A DNA stretch of 64,000 nucleotides from Trissonchulus latispiculum. Lineage: Eukaryota > Nematoda > Enoplea > Enoplida > Ironidae. Numbering within the stretch: position 1 is the stretch's first letter; every line of letters begins with the position of its first letter. The DNA is taken from assembly GCA_030248195.1 (NCBI GenBank), contig JASAND010013430.1:62001-126000 (forward strand). The letters are read 5' to 3'. Positions 46,879-58,199 of this stretch are shown here, in pieces. The notes under the pieces were generated by a model. The model saw only the letters and a list, made by a program, of their open reading frames with translations, was not told the DNA's origin and did not search any database. The translations under genes and the position numbers were made by a program.

Positions 46879-47046
46879 CAGGAACTAGGAGTCAGAAAGT
46901 TCAGCTCATAGCCGCATGGGCTCTGATTGGATTTGGACAGTTTCCGTTTGGTGACGGTAATTGTTGGACTGGGAATGGAAGAATTCTTGGAGATCCAGCC
47001 ACCCGTTGAAGTGGAGTTGGAATTCAGACTAATCGAGACTTCACAG
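46879..47046 (-). CDS. Possible internal exon (168 bp), unknown protein
   Basis: On the minus strand, acceptor TTTATTTCAG and donor GTAATG bound an open block in phase 2 on both sides. It codes a Ser/Thr/Lys-rich peptide (SISLNSNSTSTGGWISKNSS, then TITVTKRKL). A further candidate acceptor with an open frame lies at 47729, but its donor is unclear. No family is recognised and no complete gene can be built, so this remains a suggestion. Confidence 0.3.
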
Positions 47047-50000
47047 CTGAAATAAACAAACATTCAACTGTAAACTGTAGAATTTGTGAAGAAAAAGCCT
47101 AATCATTACCAGCTGGATGGTTAAAATTCTGAGATATTTGAAGTAACTGTTTGATGTTTTCCCGCGTCTGTCTAGTTAAACACGATAAAGGAGTCATGTA
47201 CATGGTTAAGCAGTTCACTTTAACTCGCCTCGCATGTTGGGTTAAACGAGAACGAGCAAAAAATTTTAACTCTGTCATCACGTTTATTTTCGAAAAGTAC
47301 CTACACACTTGTTTTCTAATTTTAATCCGCGTTTATGTGCAAGCAAATCTTGCTATTAACAGGAACTTGTCGTTCGTTTGATTTGTCCTTTCCTTACGTC
47401 AATTGCAAATTACACTGGTATCGTTAAAACCAAAGTTTGTTAAATTTAATGTCTAAAATTTTCATTGAAGTTTTGAACGCTTGTCGCTTATCACTAAGTG
47501 CACAAGTGCACGTAGATGCAAAAAAATTACAATCATTGCTACAGGGTAAAGGTTTTAGGCGTCTGCGAAAGTTTTGACAGGATCACAAAAACCAGGAATT
47601 TTCTGTTTAAAAGTGCAGTAGAAAAGTATGGCTGAAGATAATAAGTAGTCTTCCTGGTTAACAGAGTCGCGGTCGCAGTCATGTGCCTATCATCAATGGA
47701 CTTCATTGGGTTTATTGGACTGGGACTAACTGAAAAAGAATAAAAATTTCGATAAATAAATTTTGTCCTGTCAACAGCTAAATATTTGAAATAGAGAAGT
47801 ACAGGGACGCAGGCTTAAAAGACATACATAAAAGCGCTGTATTCGACACAAATCTGCACCGAAAACTGCACTCGAAATCTAGCCAGTTGGGATCCGGTAT
47901 CGATAATTTTAAATGCGCAGTTCTGACCAGACATCCTCAGAAGGCGAAATTCGGGAAGTGGGCGCACTGCTGAAGGCCTGCCGAAACTACATTTTTTGTT
48001 TTTTTAACAAAACCGGAGCAAACCGGATTCTGAGGGGGATTAGCTCCATGCCCGGTCTGGAAAGAGTTGCATTTTCAGCCCTGCAGAATTTTATGGTAAA
48101 ATATTTTGGGTTTCGCACATTGCAAGATTGCATTGCACTATTGCTGGTAACGTAGATTGTTTCACGGTTTCTACTTGTGTAGTTGTGAGTTTTAAGTTTG
48201 CAATAAGGTTAAGAACCAAATCAAGAATGCATTCTGAAATTTGTGCAGATTGGCGAAATTATGTACGAAGCTGAAGATTCGGCTATATATTTTTTAATAG
48301 TACATCGTATTTGCTGCTGCTGCTCATCTTTTATTGCTTTTATATAAATACAACCCTGAACAAGCATTCATAAAATAGTTATTATATTACCTGCTTAGCA
48401 AAAGTTTTGATATCCAATCAGGTTTGGCAGGATAAGAACTACTTGAGGACATCTTCAACAATATCTGTAAGATAATCTGAGTATACTGTCAACCACAAAT
48501 GGATATAGTTATCTGATACTTTGCTGAAATGTGGAAGAGACGGTTTAAACTTTGCAACAAGACCGGATACTTTGCAAAAGCGACACTAAATAATTGTTTG
48601 CACAAAATTTTTGCGATAAAACCAGTTTCTTTTATGCAGCAAAGAATATAAAGGCTGGGCTCCTGTGAAAAATTGTCCTGGAAAGTTACGTCAGCCCAAG
48701 CAACCAGAATTCGCGCGTGATAGCATCCAAAAGCCGAAGCTTATGGTGGAATGGCGGAAAATAAGCTAAGCTTTTCTAGCCAAAGTCGGCTGATTTAAAA
48801 CATATGATTGCGTCGGCCCCTTGTGCCTGCAATGAAATGTAAATGTTGCATCAGTAGTTTTTTAGTATTGCAATGACATAAACATTTTACCATCCCATTC
48901 TCCCCCCCCCCTATCTGCCCACTTCTCGTTGAATAGTTATAAATTACACTTTGCCGACAAACACTATCGAAAACAAGAAATATGCACAAATTCCCGGGAT
49001 TTCTAGAAATATTATGCATTCTTGTTTACCGACAAAGATATTAATCTGGGTGTGACTTGCGAAAACCGGTGAATAAATTTTGGATGAGATCAAAACAAAC
49101 TTTGCAAAAGATTGTAAACGGAAGTGTTGCTGTTGCTGTAGACACAGACCAAGTAGTAGAGTTTATGCCCTAACAACTAATAAACAGAGAGCTGGTTTTG
49201 AGATGACGTGAGACAGAGACGGAACAAAATCTCCACTTCAAGGGAAAGCAGACGGGAGTGTTCTCGTTCACAGATAATCATCTATTATGCCCCAAACTTG
49301 GCTCCTTTGAAATTGTGGAACCAGAAAAGCAGTCACCGGCTTCATCGACTAGGCCGGCTGAAGCTTTGGTCCAAGTACTGCTTTGTGTGAACACCACCAG
49401 TTCGGTTCGGTTGTGTTGTTTGTTCCCAAAAAGATGTATCTATTTATTTTTGGAAAGCAAAGGAACTCGGTAAAGTGGGTTTCCACCATGCAATGAATTA
49501 ACACAGTACACATGAGTTGGAAGTACGATATTAATCCTTAGGAACTGTGTCAAAATTAACTGCCAAAAATTTCGTATATACGATGCGTTTATACGATTAA
49601 AAAACGTATAAACGGTCCAATAAAATCGTATTTTTGCACAAGTAAAATCCTATAAATATTGTCTTACATGATTTTTTGCTTGCTTACAAAAAACTGTAAA
49701 CATCTAGTGCTGCCACAAAAGCAGCAAAGGTAAACGCTTCCTGCCAAATTTAGTATAAAGGTTTCACGCATGAGTAACTTAACATTTCTGCTGTCTATTT
49801 TCTTAGTCTACAACTGCAGGCTAGCTTTTGTATTTAAAAAACGTAGCAAAAACGGAATGCACGCAGGAGCTAAGGCTTAACTTGACAGTGTACGTCTGAA
49901 AAGCATGATAAAGAAAACGCATTATAATCGCATATTTCTTTTTTGAAAAACGTATACACAATGCCAATAAATCGTATATACGACCCAAACTGAATCGTAT

Positions 50001-50804
50001 AAAATAATTCGTATTATGTGAAATATTTTTGACACGGTTCCTTACACACATGTAGAGTATTTTGGATAGTTATTACGACCTTTAGAAACATTAACAATAA
50101 GACAACAAATTTAGATTTACAGTGTAAATGTATGTGAATAAAACCTGAACAAGCCATTCAGAATGCATAGGTTATTCCTGCTGCGCCTCAGCGCAGCAGG
50201 TCTCTTATGTTTGCTCGGCCCGAGCCCTCACACGCATTTTGCTTGATAAATATACGCATCACCGTAAATGCGTGTGAACAATGGTTTAAGATAGGGCTAA
50301 CATGATTTGTGTGTGAAATACAGAACTTCTGTTTCCGATTTATGTACATATTACGCATATATGAATATATTAGTTCCAATTCCAAAACCTGAAACGTCTA
50401 TTCTCTGTTCTGATTGATGATTCATTGTTAAAGTTCAACTTTATCTCATCTCAGCAAAGATTTCTCAAATACATGGAACTTAAGAAAAACATGTGATACT
50501 ATACACTTAAATACTGAATAGTTATAACTTTACTTCCGATATAAGGTTAAATTTAAGTTCCCCAAGGTTTTTTAAATATCTTCAATGTTTTGCACGTACA
50601 TTGCCTGAAGTAAGCAAGTGAAAGCTCTCTTACCAAATAATTAGCTGCGCAGCAGGTTTACAATTACCTAAATGTCCGTCCAGAGAAAACCGAACCTTTT
50701 GCAGAAAATATTGCTTGTTCCTGAATAAAATCTGAATAACTGCAAATTTCATTGCACCAAGTTAAATCTGAATAAAATGTGAATAGGATCAGATGAAGTA
50801 GTTG
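47047..50804. other. Unassigned 3.8-kb stretch
   Basis: Short open frames (for example 47913-48155 + and 49258-49473 +) have no recognisable domain or clear splice partners. One GC-rich hairpin lies at 50177-50200. Confidence 0.4.
50177..50200. other. GC-rich perfect hairpin
   Basis: CCTGCTGCGC, loop CTCA, GCGCAGCAGG: a 10-bp perfect stem with a four-base loop, alone in AT-rich DNA. Confidence 0.8.
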
Positions 50805-51133
50805 AAGTTCAGATTTTCATTTTGTTTTTCACACGGGCCAGCTGGCACCAGATTTTAGCAATCCCCCCTACCCCCCCCCTATGTCAATTAATTGTCCGAG
50901 AGTTAAGGGGTGGCCGCCTTCGGGTGGAGCTGCCGAGGTGCGTTCATCACATAGACGGTGATGGACAAATCTCCAGCCTTGGTAACGCCTCGGGTAATTG
51001 TGAAGACAATTATTCGGTGTCAGCCAATCACCCTTCCCCAATAGTAAAAATTGAAAATTATCGTGGCTGACACTACTCCTAACCGGTGCACATCCAACTG
51101 GAGTGGGGCGTACGAAAAAAAGTTCAGATTTTC
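50805..51133 (+). mobile_element. SINE-like unit, copy 2, with target-site duplication
   Basis: The body 50819-51119 is flanked by the exact 14-bp direct repeat AAGTTCAGATTTTC (50805-50818 and 51120-51133), directly after a short A tail. This is the signature of LINE-mediated insertion. It is closely similar to 27115-27418 over about 290 bp. I recognise no tRNA, 5S or 7SL head, so its RNA source is open. Confidence 0.85.
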
Positions 51134-52274
51134 TTCCTACCTCGGAGTAAGAACAGCAAGTATGCCCCCTAAAGGGGCAATATGTATCGTAATCCCAAAT
51201 AAGATTTCTGAATTCGAATTTATCAATTTATTTACATAGTGTACCATCATATTCTCATGTAAAATCTTCTTCTTCTGGCTTCGAGCTTCTTCCACAGAAT
51301 TTCTTCAAAATTTTGGGCACAGAGAAAAATAGAAGTTATTTTTTTGTAACGTCCTAATTTATGGTACACCAAAAATTTTGTAGTCTTCATGTTTGCAGAC
51401 CACGTTCCATAAGTCTATAACCAGCTGGAATAAAGTTCAGGATTTTCTTTTGACATATTTAACACGTATTAAGCTTTTGTATGTCTTCTATTAACCCTTT
51501 TTTAGGAAACTAGCAAGCAAAACTTGTGTGCAAAAGTGTTGCTGTAAGTTATGGAGCTTAACTTTTCAAAAGTATTGTGCCGGCTACGCAGTTAGGTATT
51601 TATATATTGGCTGAGCTTTGACAGGTTTTCTTCTGTTTTTGAGTCAAAAGTCTTAAGTCAAAAGTTTCCAAATGGTTGTTAGCAGCTATTTAAAAAAATT
51701 AAGTGAAGTGCGAAACCAGGAAACTGGTGCACCATCTGCATATACGTTTTGCTTCCTTTTACGATGTCCAGTTACACCAAACTGCTTGTATTCTACGAAG
51801 TGTGACTTAATTTGCATAAAAGGGAGATAATTAAATGACATCATTACATGATTCCAAATTCCAGATTATGTACTGTATTCTATGTATACGTGTTATTGTG
51901 CTGTTACTCTTGGCTGTACCAAGAGTCTATAATACCAAGAGTGGGAAGCTTGGCCCTTCTTAAAGGAAATGGCCTGCGAGATGCTCGGCACATTAAGGCC
52001 GAAATCTCGGGGGGGGGGTCCCACTTACCATTGCTTAGCATGTGTTTATATGCGTTTCAACTAAAACGCATCTGATTGGCTAATTCCCTACCTCATGTCA
52101 AAATTGTGTATAGTGGACCCCCCCCCCCGAGATCTCACGGGGGGGGGGGTACCGCATAGTGTTGTTAAGCGTGTATTTATATGCAGTTGAACTGAAATGC
52201 ACTGATGAGGATTACGGCAGCTAAGTAGCCAACCAAATGCATTTCAGTTCAATCGCATCGGGCTGGGCTCGGCT
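51134..52274. other. Unassigned stretch with a diverged ~125-bp duplication
   Basis: Two loosely similar blocks (about 51995-52080 and 52120-52205) each start with a G run after AGATCTC/AATCTC and contain GCGTGTATTTATATGC-like sequence. Nothing else is supported. Confidence 0.4.
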
Positions 52275-52275
52275 T

Positions 52276-53521
52276 CTGTTTAACAAACTGACTGGAAAAG
52301 CATTGATCTATGCTTCGCCTTGTGGACGGGTAGTTGCTGAAACTTTCGATGGTTTTGTTCGCTTACTGAAATGCCAGTTTCTTCGCCCCCAGGAAGCAGT
52401 TTCATAAAACTTCACGAGTTGCGGAATCCGCAACTTGAGGCCTCAAGTACTCGAGACTTGACATCTCAAGTGTTGCATAAAATTTCTCAAGTAAACAAGT
52501 TGCAAGTTTTCGAGTTGCAAGTTCTTGAGTTCTCTAGTTGCGGAAACGTTTCCACAGTAAAGTCTAGTGCGTGCTTCATAAAGCTTCTCTGGTTCTCGAG
52601 TACAAGTCTCGAGTAGCCTGCAAGTTCTCTGGTCAAAATTGACCAGAGAACTTGCTTCTCGAGTTCTCGAGTAGCTAATCAGCGACTGCTGAGTCAGCAG
52701 GCAGTCATACAGCCTGACACGTATTGATTTTTTTCAAAAGACCCCTATGCTTCCATTTATTATTGTCACTGCCGTTACGTTGCAATTTTATTCATATTTG
52801 TTTAATTGCTTAATTAGATTTAATGAATCTATTGAAATCTTTCTGTAATTTAATTTAGGGGTACAAATGAAATAAAATTAAAATTTATCAATTGGCTATC
52901 CGGCAATAGAAATTTTAAAATATTTGTCAGCTTCTAAGCTTTCTGAAAACGAACATACATTTTGAAACGTTATTTTTAGCGATCAAGCAATAGAGAAATA
53001 AAGCACGCATATGTGAATGAATAGGGCGATGAGCATCCTCCTTGTCAGTAGCTTGCTAGTTCTCGAGTTCTCGAGTTCTCGAGTTGCAAGTTCTCAAGTA
53101 CTTGAACTTGAGACCTCAAGTTGTCTAGTAGCCTCGAAGTCGGGCCAGTTTTCTCGAGTTTGCGGAAAACCTTTATGAAACACTTGAGATCCGCACTCGA
53201 GACTTGAGACTTGCAACTTGCAACTTGAGAACTCGAGAACTCGAGAAGTTTTATGAAACTGGCCCCAGGTGTCTATTCGAAACAGATACGTATGTTTTGC
53301 CAGGAGGATCCAACGCCAAGGAGAGTAGGTTCGCCGCTACATTTCGGAACTGCAGGCTGAAGCGTTGGATATTTGGCCGGACGACCCACTGGAACGTGAG
53401 TTACAATGTGTACAGCAGCTTTTTCTGGCATTACAGATAACACGTATATCAGCGATTTGGCTCCGCTTTTCGTTAATCAGTCTCCAACGATGGATCAAAT
53501 CCTACGTAGTATTGACATATT
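52276..53521 (+). pseudogene. Decayed gag-like frame of a Ty3/gypsy-type element, split by a MITE
   Basis: Before the MITE a frame reads LTGKALIYA ... FVRLLKCQFLRPQ. After it the same frame continues VSIRNRYVCFARRIQRQGE to a TAG, and a +1-shifted frame continues RRYISELQAEALDIWP ... LQCVQQLFLAL until a stop at about 53521. The order (an L.GKA block, a short linker ending in F, then a GES..YI.EL..LA-like block and a hydrophobic block) resembles capsid regions of LTR-retrotransposon Gag. It is broken by a frameshift and an insertion. No adjacent protease, reverse transcriptase or LTR was found. Confidence 0.45.
52387..53269. mobile_element. CTCGAG-rich MITE inside the gag-like frame
   Basis: Inverted ends CAGTTTCATAAAACTT start at 52397 and end at 53261. 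CCCCAGG occurs on both sides (52387-52393 and 53263-53269) and is probably the duplicated target, since joining across it keeps the host frame open. Both ends are built of short repeats of TTCTCGAG, TTGCAAG and CTTGAG, while the centre is AT-rich. No transposase is present. Confidence 0.75.
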
Positions 53522-54226
53522 AGATTCCCGGAGCTCCAAAGCCTCGGAAGAAGATTGCCTTTGCTATCCATATGCCGGGAAGGTGTGCTATTTTGAACAT
53601 GAAAAACAGCAACTGAAATTTTCAAAAATTGCATTAGAACTTGCTCTGGATCCAACTATGTTCTGGATAAGGATTCTAAGTCTGGGGATCCACACGAATA
53701 TATAACATTCATAGTGGTATCCTGTTATCAGCATTGTACTCTTACTTCCACTGCATAGATAAATAGAGACAACCTAATAAGCTAGTCTTTAGTCAAGACA
53801 GTAGGCCATGCGAAAGAGAAATGACACGTCATACAATTTGCATTTCTGTTTTAACAGGAATAAATCTTGGACGAATTGACTGAGTGTCTGGATTCCTCCG
53901 GAATTCCCACGCGGTTGAATCATGCATTAATTTTAGAGCAAATAATTTTTGAATGAAACAACCCACTGAAACAGGTTTGTTGTTTGTTGTTGTGTGCATT
54001 CTCACAATGTTGAATAGACTTAAGGGGGTAGAGGGCCGCTACTGAGTGAGACTAAGTAAATGAGGAGCGAAAGTGCATTGGATTAATGATACATAGTTTA
54101 AAGGTTACAACTGAAACGTAATTTCACTAAACATATTTTATGTAGTTTCTAATATTATACAATTTCAAATTGTGCAAGAAATTTTGTACAACTTGAAATT
54201 GTAGGTAGTTTTAAATTGTACAAACA
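53522..54226. other. Unassigned stretch
   Basis: Nothing supported. Short inverted AATTGTACAA-type motifs occur at 54155-54225. Confidence 0.4.
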
Positions 54227-54828
54227 TTATTGGGGTCTTGTCTCGATTACCCCCCCCCCCGGACTCAAAATCCTTAAAACTTGACCAAATGAGCTAAAAT
54301 TTGGTGTGGGTATGTTTTCGACCACGCTGAGTTCAAATATCGCAAAATTTTTCGATTTCGCGAAATTCGATTTTTTTGATTTTTAAGGGGGTCCAAGGGA
54401 AACCGCAAAATTTTTTGTCTTCGATTTTGTTGAAAATAGGGGTTTTCGAGGTCGTAGAACACGAATCTGGAGTCCGTTTTTCGTTTCAGCTTTTCGTTAG
54501 CTCAGTATAATCGAAAGATTTAATCTTAAGTTGTAATCTTATTCTGAGCTAACGAAAAGCTGAAACGAAAAACGGACTTCAGATTCGTGTTCTACGACCC
54601 CGGAAACCCCTATATACATCTTTTCAGCAAAATCAAAGACAAAAAATTTCGGTTTCCCTTGGTCCCCCCTTAGAAATCGAAAAAAATCGAATTTCGCGAA
54701 ATCGAAAAATTTTGCGATATTTGAACTCAGCGTGGTCGAAAACATATCCACACCAAATTTTAGCTCATTTGGTCAAGTTTTGAGGATTTGGAGTAGTGGG
54801 GGGGGTAATCGAGACAAGACCCCATTAT
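54227..54828. mobile_element. Palindromic element with TTAT duplication
   Basis: The element 54231-54824 starts TGGGGTCTTGTCTCGATTAC and ends with its complement. It is self-complementary across nearly its full length around about 54530, with several mismatches. TTAT lies on both sides (54227-54230 and 54825-54828). Open frames on the arms mirror each other. Confidence 0.85.
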
Positions 54829-55696
54829 TGTAGGTACAATTTCAAGTTTTTGCGTTTTAAGTTAATTTAAATTAAAATTTCAGTTTTTCCTTGGACTTTG
54901 AAGTTCTATCATTAAGCCAAGCTATCATCGTTGATTCAAAAATATTTTTAGAGAAATATATTAAAAACATTTAAAAAATTTTTTAAATTGTCGAAAATTT
55001 GTAATTTTTGGATATTTTTCGGAAATCCGTTTACATTTCAAACAAACTGATGAAAAATTATCATGTTTTTGACAAAAATGCAAAGCACGAACATGTCTTC
55101 TACAATTTAGGATATATGCTAGCTTTTTGGGTTTTTAATAATAAATTTGGAATGACTTAAAGGTTTACCTTAAAATTAGAGTGCTCATAAGTTAAATTTT
55201 AAAATGTACTGCGAAAATTTGACTAAAATGTTTGCATAATTACAGTTGTTTCTACTATACTTCAAATACGTATCGATTCTGATTTAATTTAATTTAGCAT
55301 TTAAGATAAGTTTTAATTTAATTTAAAACTTGAAGTAATCTTCCAAGCGCAAACTCAAGGGAAACTGCTCAAACATCACATTAAATTATACTCGAAAGCT
55401 TTAGTTAATGTCTGGTCAAAAATAAAGTTAAATTTTAATGTTTTATTTAATACGTTTGCAATAAATAAGTCTATTTATCTGTGAACCATTTTAATTTGTA
55501 TTGCTTATGAAAACTGAAAATGGAACTCTCGTTAGAGTTTAAACTTAGGAAAATCTAAAGATTACGGTAGTGTCAAACAGAATAGAAATTGAAGACGAAA
55601 GAGGCCGCCTCATAAAGATCAACTGTCAGCCAAACAATAGATTGGCTCTAACGGCACCCAATCACTTAAGGGAGGGGTCCATTTTTGCGCCATTTT
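54829..55696. other. AT-rich stretch, nothing recognised
   Basis: Rich in TTTAATTTAAT motifs; no gene or clear repeat. Confidence 0.4.
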
Positions 55697-55718
55697 TATC
55701 TCGCCTGGAGGCGAGATA
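55697..55718. other. Perfect hairpin
   Basis: TATCTCGCC, loop TGGA, GGCGAGATA: a 9-bp perfect stem with a four-base loop. Confidence 0.8.
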
Positions 55719-56715
55719 CTTGTGATCGAAGTTGTCTCTTTTTGAACTGTTTCAAAGCTGAGTCCAATATGTACTCTATGCTCAGCACAGTCTTCGGTAG
55801 GTGGCTGTTTTTGCCTCTGGGAGACATTGGCACAAATTTTAACGCGACAATTTTAAGTCGTATAAATTCGTTTTGCTTTTGATTCGCCTATTCTTTGTTG
55901 TTAAAAAAGAATAGCTTATTTTAATTTTTAATAAAACGGTGCTAGTTAATAAATTTAGATTAATTTGAGGGATTTTATTCCCTCAGTGCCCTCCATTGGT
56001 TGAATAAAAATTCTGGATACACTGCGCAATATGGAAATTAGTGCTAGTAGTGCGATCAGTATTAGCGTTGCTTAATGATGAAGAAAAGTTGGAAGTATCA
56101 AAATGTTTAATTCGTTACTCGGCAATCTGAGTAGCATTTGTCTTGTGAAGAGTTTGCTCAAAAATCTAATCGACAACAACTGGATGAATAAAGGCCATTG
56201 TGAGAGACAAATTCAGCTGCTACAGACGACGTGGCTGCCCACTCATGTGCGAAGATACCTCAGTGGCGAGGCGGTTGTGTGGCCGATAATCAAAATTTTA
56301 CCAAAACATAACATGGATAATTCTACAATAGGGTAGGGTTAATCAGCCCTGATGTTAAAGTGAAATAAGCAAAAGCGTCTTTGCATGGAGGATTTTAAGA
56401 GGGGGATCCTTATGCGTCAAGCACAGCATCCCCAACCCGGCTGGACTAGCATTTTTCGCAAAATTTGAGTGAGACTGGATGGCCACCTGCTCACCCCGTC
56501 ACCGGCTCACTGCTCACTACGCGCAACGTTTGATGTGGAGTGACTCCCGATAGAATCGAGTGTATTTCGTAACGTTTGTAACCCATTTATACTAAACGTA
56601 AAACAAGCATTTATTCTGAGCACTACGAGTTCGAAATCGTTTCGCAAACGCCGTATAATATACTGTGGTCCAAATGGCTATTTGCTTTCAGACATCTTCC
56701 TTAAATCTTATGGCA
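55719..56715. other. Unassigned stretch
   Basis: One open frame of 77 codons (56103-56336 +) starts with an ATG in an AAA context but has no recognisable motif. I do not call it. Confidence 0.35.
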
Positions 56716-57072
56716 CAGTTTACATGCGTTCAACGTCGAGATAATGTCCCTTTTAGGGCCTACTTGTTTCGACTTTCTCCGATCTCGCTGATTTTTGTAT
56801 ATTTTATTGTTCAAAAGGTATATTTTAACCAGTTTTTAAAATGAAAGTCCTAACTCATAGTTTCACCTCAAAGTTGAACTTAATAGGACCTTAATAGGAC
56901 GGACTAAAGACCAACTTTGAGGTGAAACTATGAGTTAGGACTTTCATTTTAAAAACTGGTTAAAATATACCTTTTGAACAATAAAATATATAAAAATCAG
57001 CGAGATCGGAGAAAGTCGAAACAAGTAGGCCCTAAAAGGGACATTATCTCGACGTTGAACGCATGTAAACTG
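56716..57072. mobile_element. Near-perfect palindrome with 161-bp arms
   Basis: The arms 56716-56876 and 56912-57072 are reverse complements with one mismatch seen (GTATATT against ATATATT). The outer ends are CAGTTTACATGCG and the inner ends CAAAGTTG, enclosing a 35-bp loop. Diverged single-arm relatives lie at 32150-32312 and 58034-58180. Confidence 0.85.
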
Positions 57073-57078
57073 GGTGAG

Positions 57079-57803
57079 CATACACAGCTCCTACAATACA
57101 CAGCTCCTACAAATGACCTCTCTACGTCTAATACACAGCTCCTACAAATAGATTACGGTAGTTAAATGCCAGAGAGAGGTGTTTTGGAAATTGAATAATT
57201 ACATTACACTGTTACTGTTCGAATAGTCCTCAAGTTATTGAACAAATACTCTACATATACGCTATAAGTTATAAGTTGAAGAGTACACCTTGCATTATTT
57301 ATTTTTTCAATTATTTTTATCAGTCAAATATTAATGTCGAATGTCTAATTTTTATCTTCTAATGTTTTCCTAGTGCCTTATCAGTTTCTTCAAAATTGCA
57401 TTCTTAGAGTACGATAACTAATGGATTAGACAAATTACTTTGTTACTATAGTTTTATTTTGATTCATTTTAATATATTTTGAACAATTCTGTGTTTATTA
57501 ACAAATTAAAACTTTTATTGCAGTTACAATCACCGCAGTTGGTTTCTTTTATGTTCAGATATATAACATTTCAATCCTTCAGAAGTTGTTTATAAGGATT
57601 TAATTTAATTTTTGTTTCAGTACCAAGAAAGTTAACTCAACCAGTAAATTAAAACCAGTATTTCCTTAGATTTGAAAAAGAAATGGCATAGGTAAACTAC
57701 CGTAATCTTACTTATATTTGACCTCTAGTTTACACTTTAATTTCAATACACAGCTCCTACAACAAAAGTGTGTAGGAGCTCTGTATTGTAGGAGCTGTGT
57801 ATG
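57079..57803. mobile_element. MITE with ends built of a 17-bp repeat
   Basis: The left end CATACACAGCTCCTACAATA, continuing CACAGCTCCTAC, is inverted at 57772-57803. The motif AATACACAGCTCCTACA recurs just inside both ends (about 57128 and 57748). The interior is AT-rich and non-coding. It starts six bases after the preceding palindrome. Confidence 0.8.
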
Positions 57804-58033
57804 TGCGCCCTTGAGCATGAAGTAAAATTTTAATCCTTTAAAAATTAATAGAAACTTTTTAATGGCCTAAATTAAAATTCTAATTCCAAGGTACGGCAGT
57901 TTAACATTTTAGCGTTATTTTATAATGTATAATTTGTCCATATTCATCAACGTTTGGAGAAAATATTTTGGCGCAAGCACAAAATGACAACATTTTAAAA
58001 TTCCTATGTTTGAAATGAACATGCACAGAAAAT
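57804..58033. other. AT-rich spacer
   Basis: Nothing recognised. Confidence 0.35.
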
Positions 58034-58180
58034 TTCAACTTTGAGGTGAAATTGCTCGATAACCGTAGGAGTTACGACTTTAGTTTTAAAAACTCGTCAA
58101 ACTATACCATTTGGACAATAAAATATGTGAAAATTAGTGAGATAGGAGAAAGTACAAAAATGACCCAAAAGTGGACCCCC
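58034..58180. repeat. Diverged arm of the 56716 palindrome family
   Basis: CAACTTTGAGGTGAAATTGC, GTTTTAAAAACTCGTCAAAC, TATACCATTTGGACAATAAA and GATAGGAGAAAGT follow the same order as one arm. It is followed by a hairpin GTGGACC...GGTCCAC with a TTAAGGGG centre (58171-58199). Confidence 0.6.
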
Positions 58181-58199
58181 TCTTAAGGGGTTGGTCCAC

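Noticed and set aside
56103..56336. 77-codon frame with a good ATG context
   Set aside because: No recognisable motif and no conservation evidence; kept only as a remark in the stretch entry.
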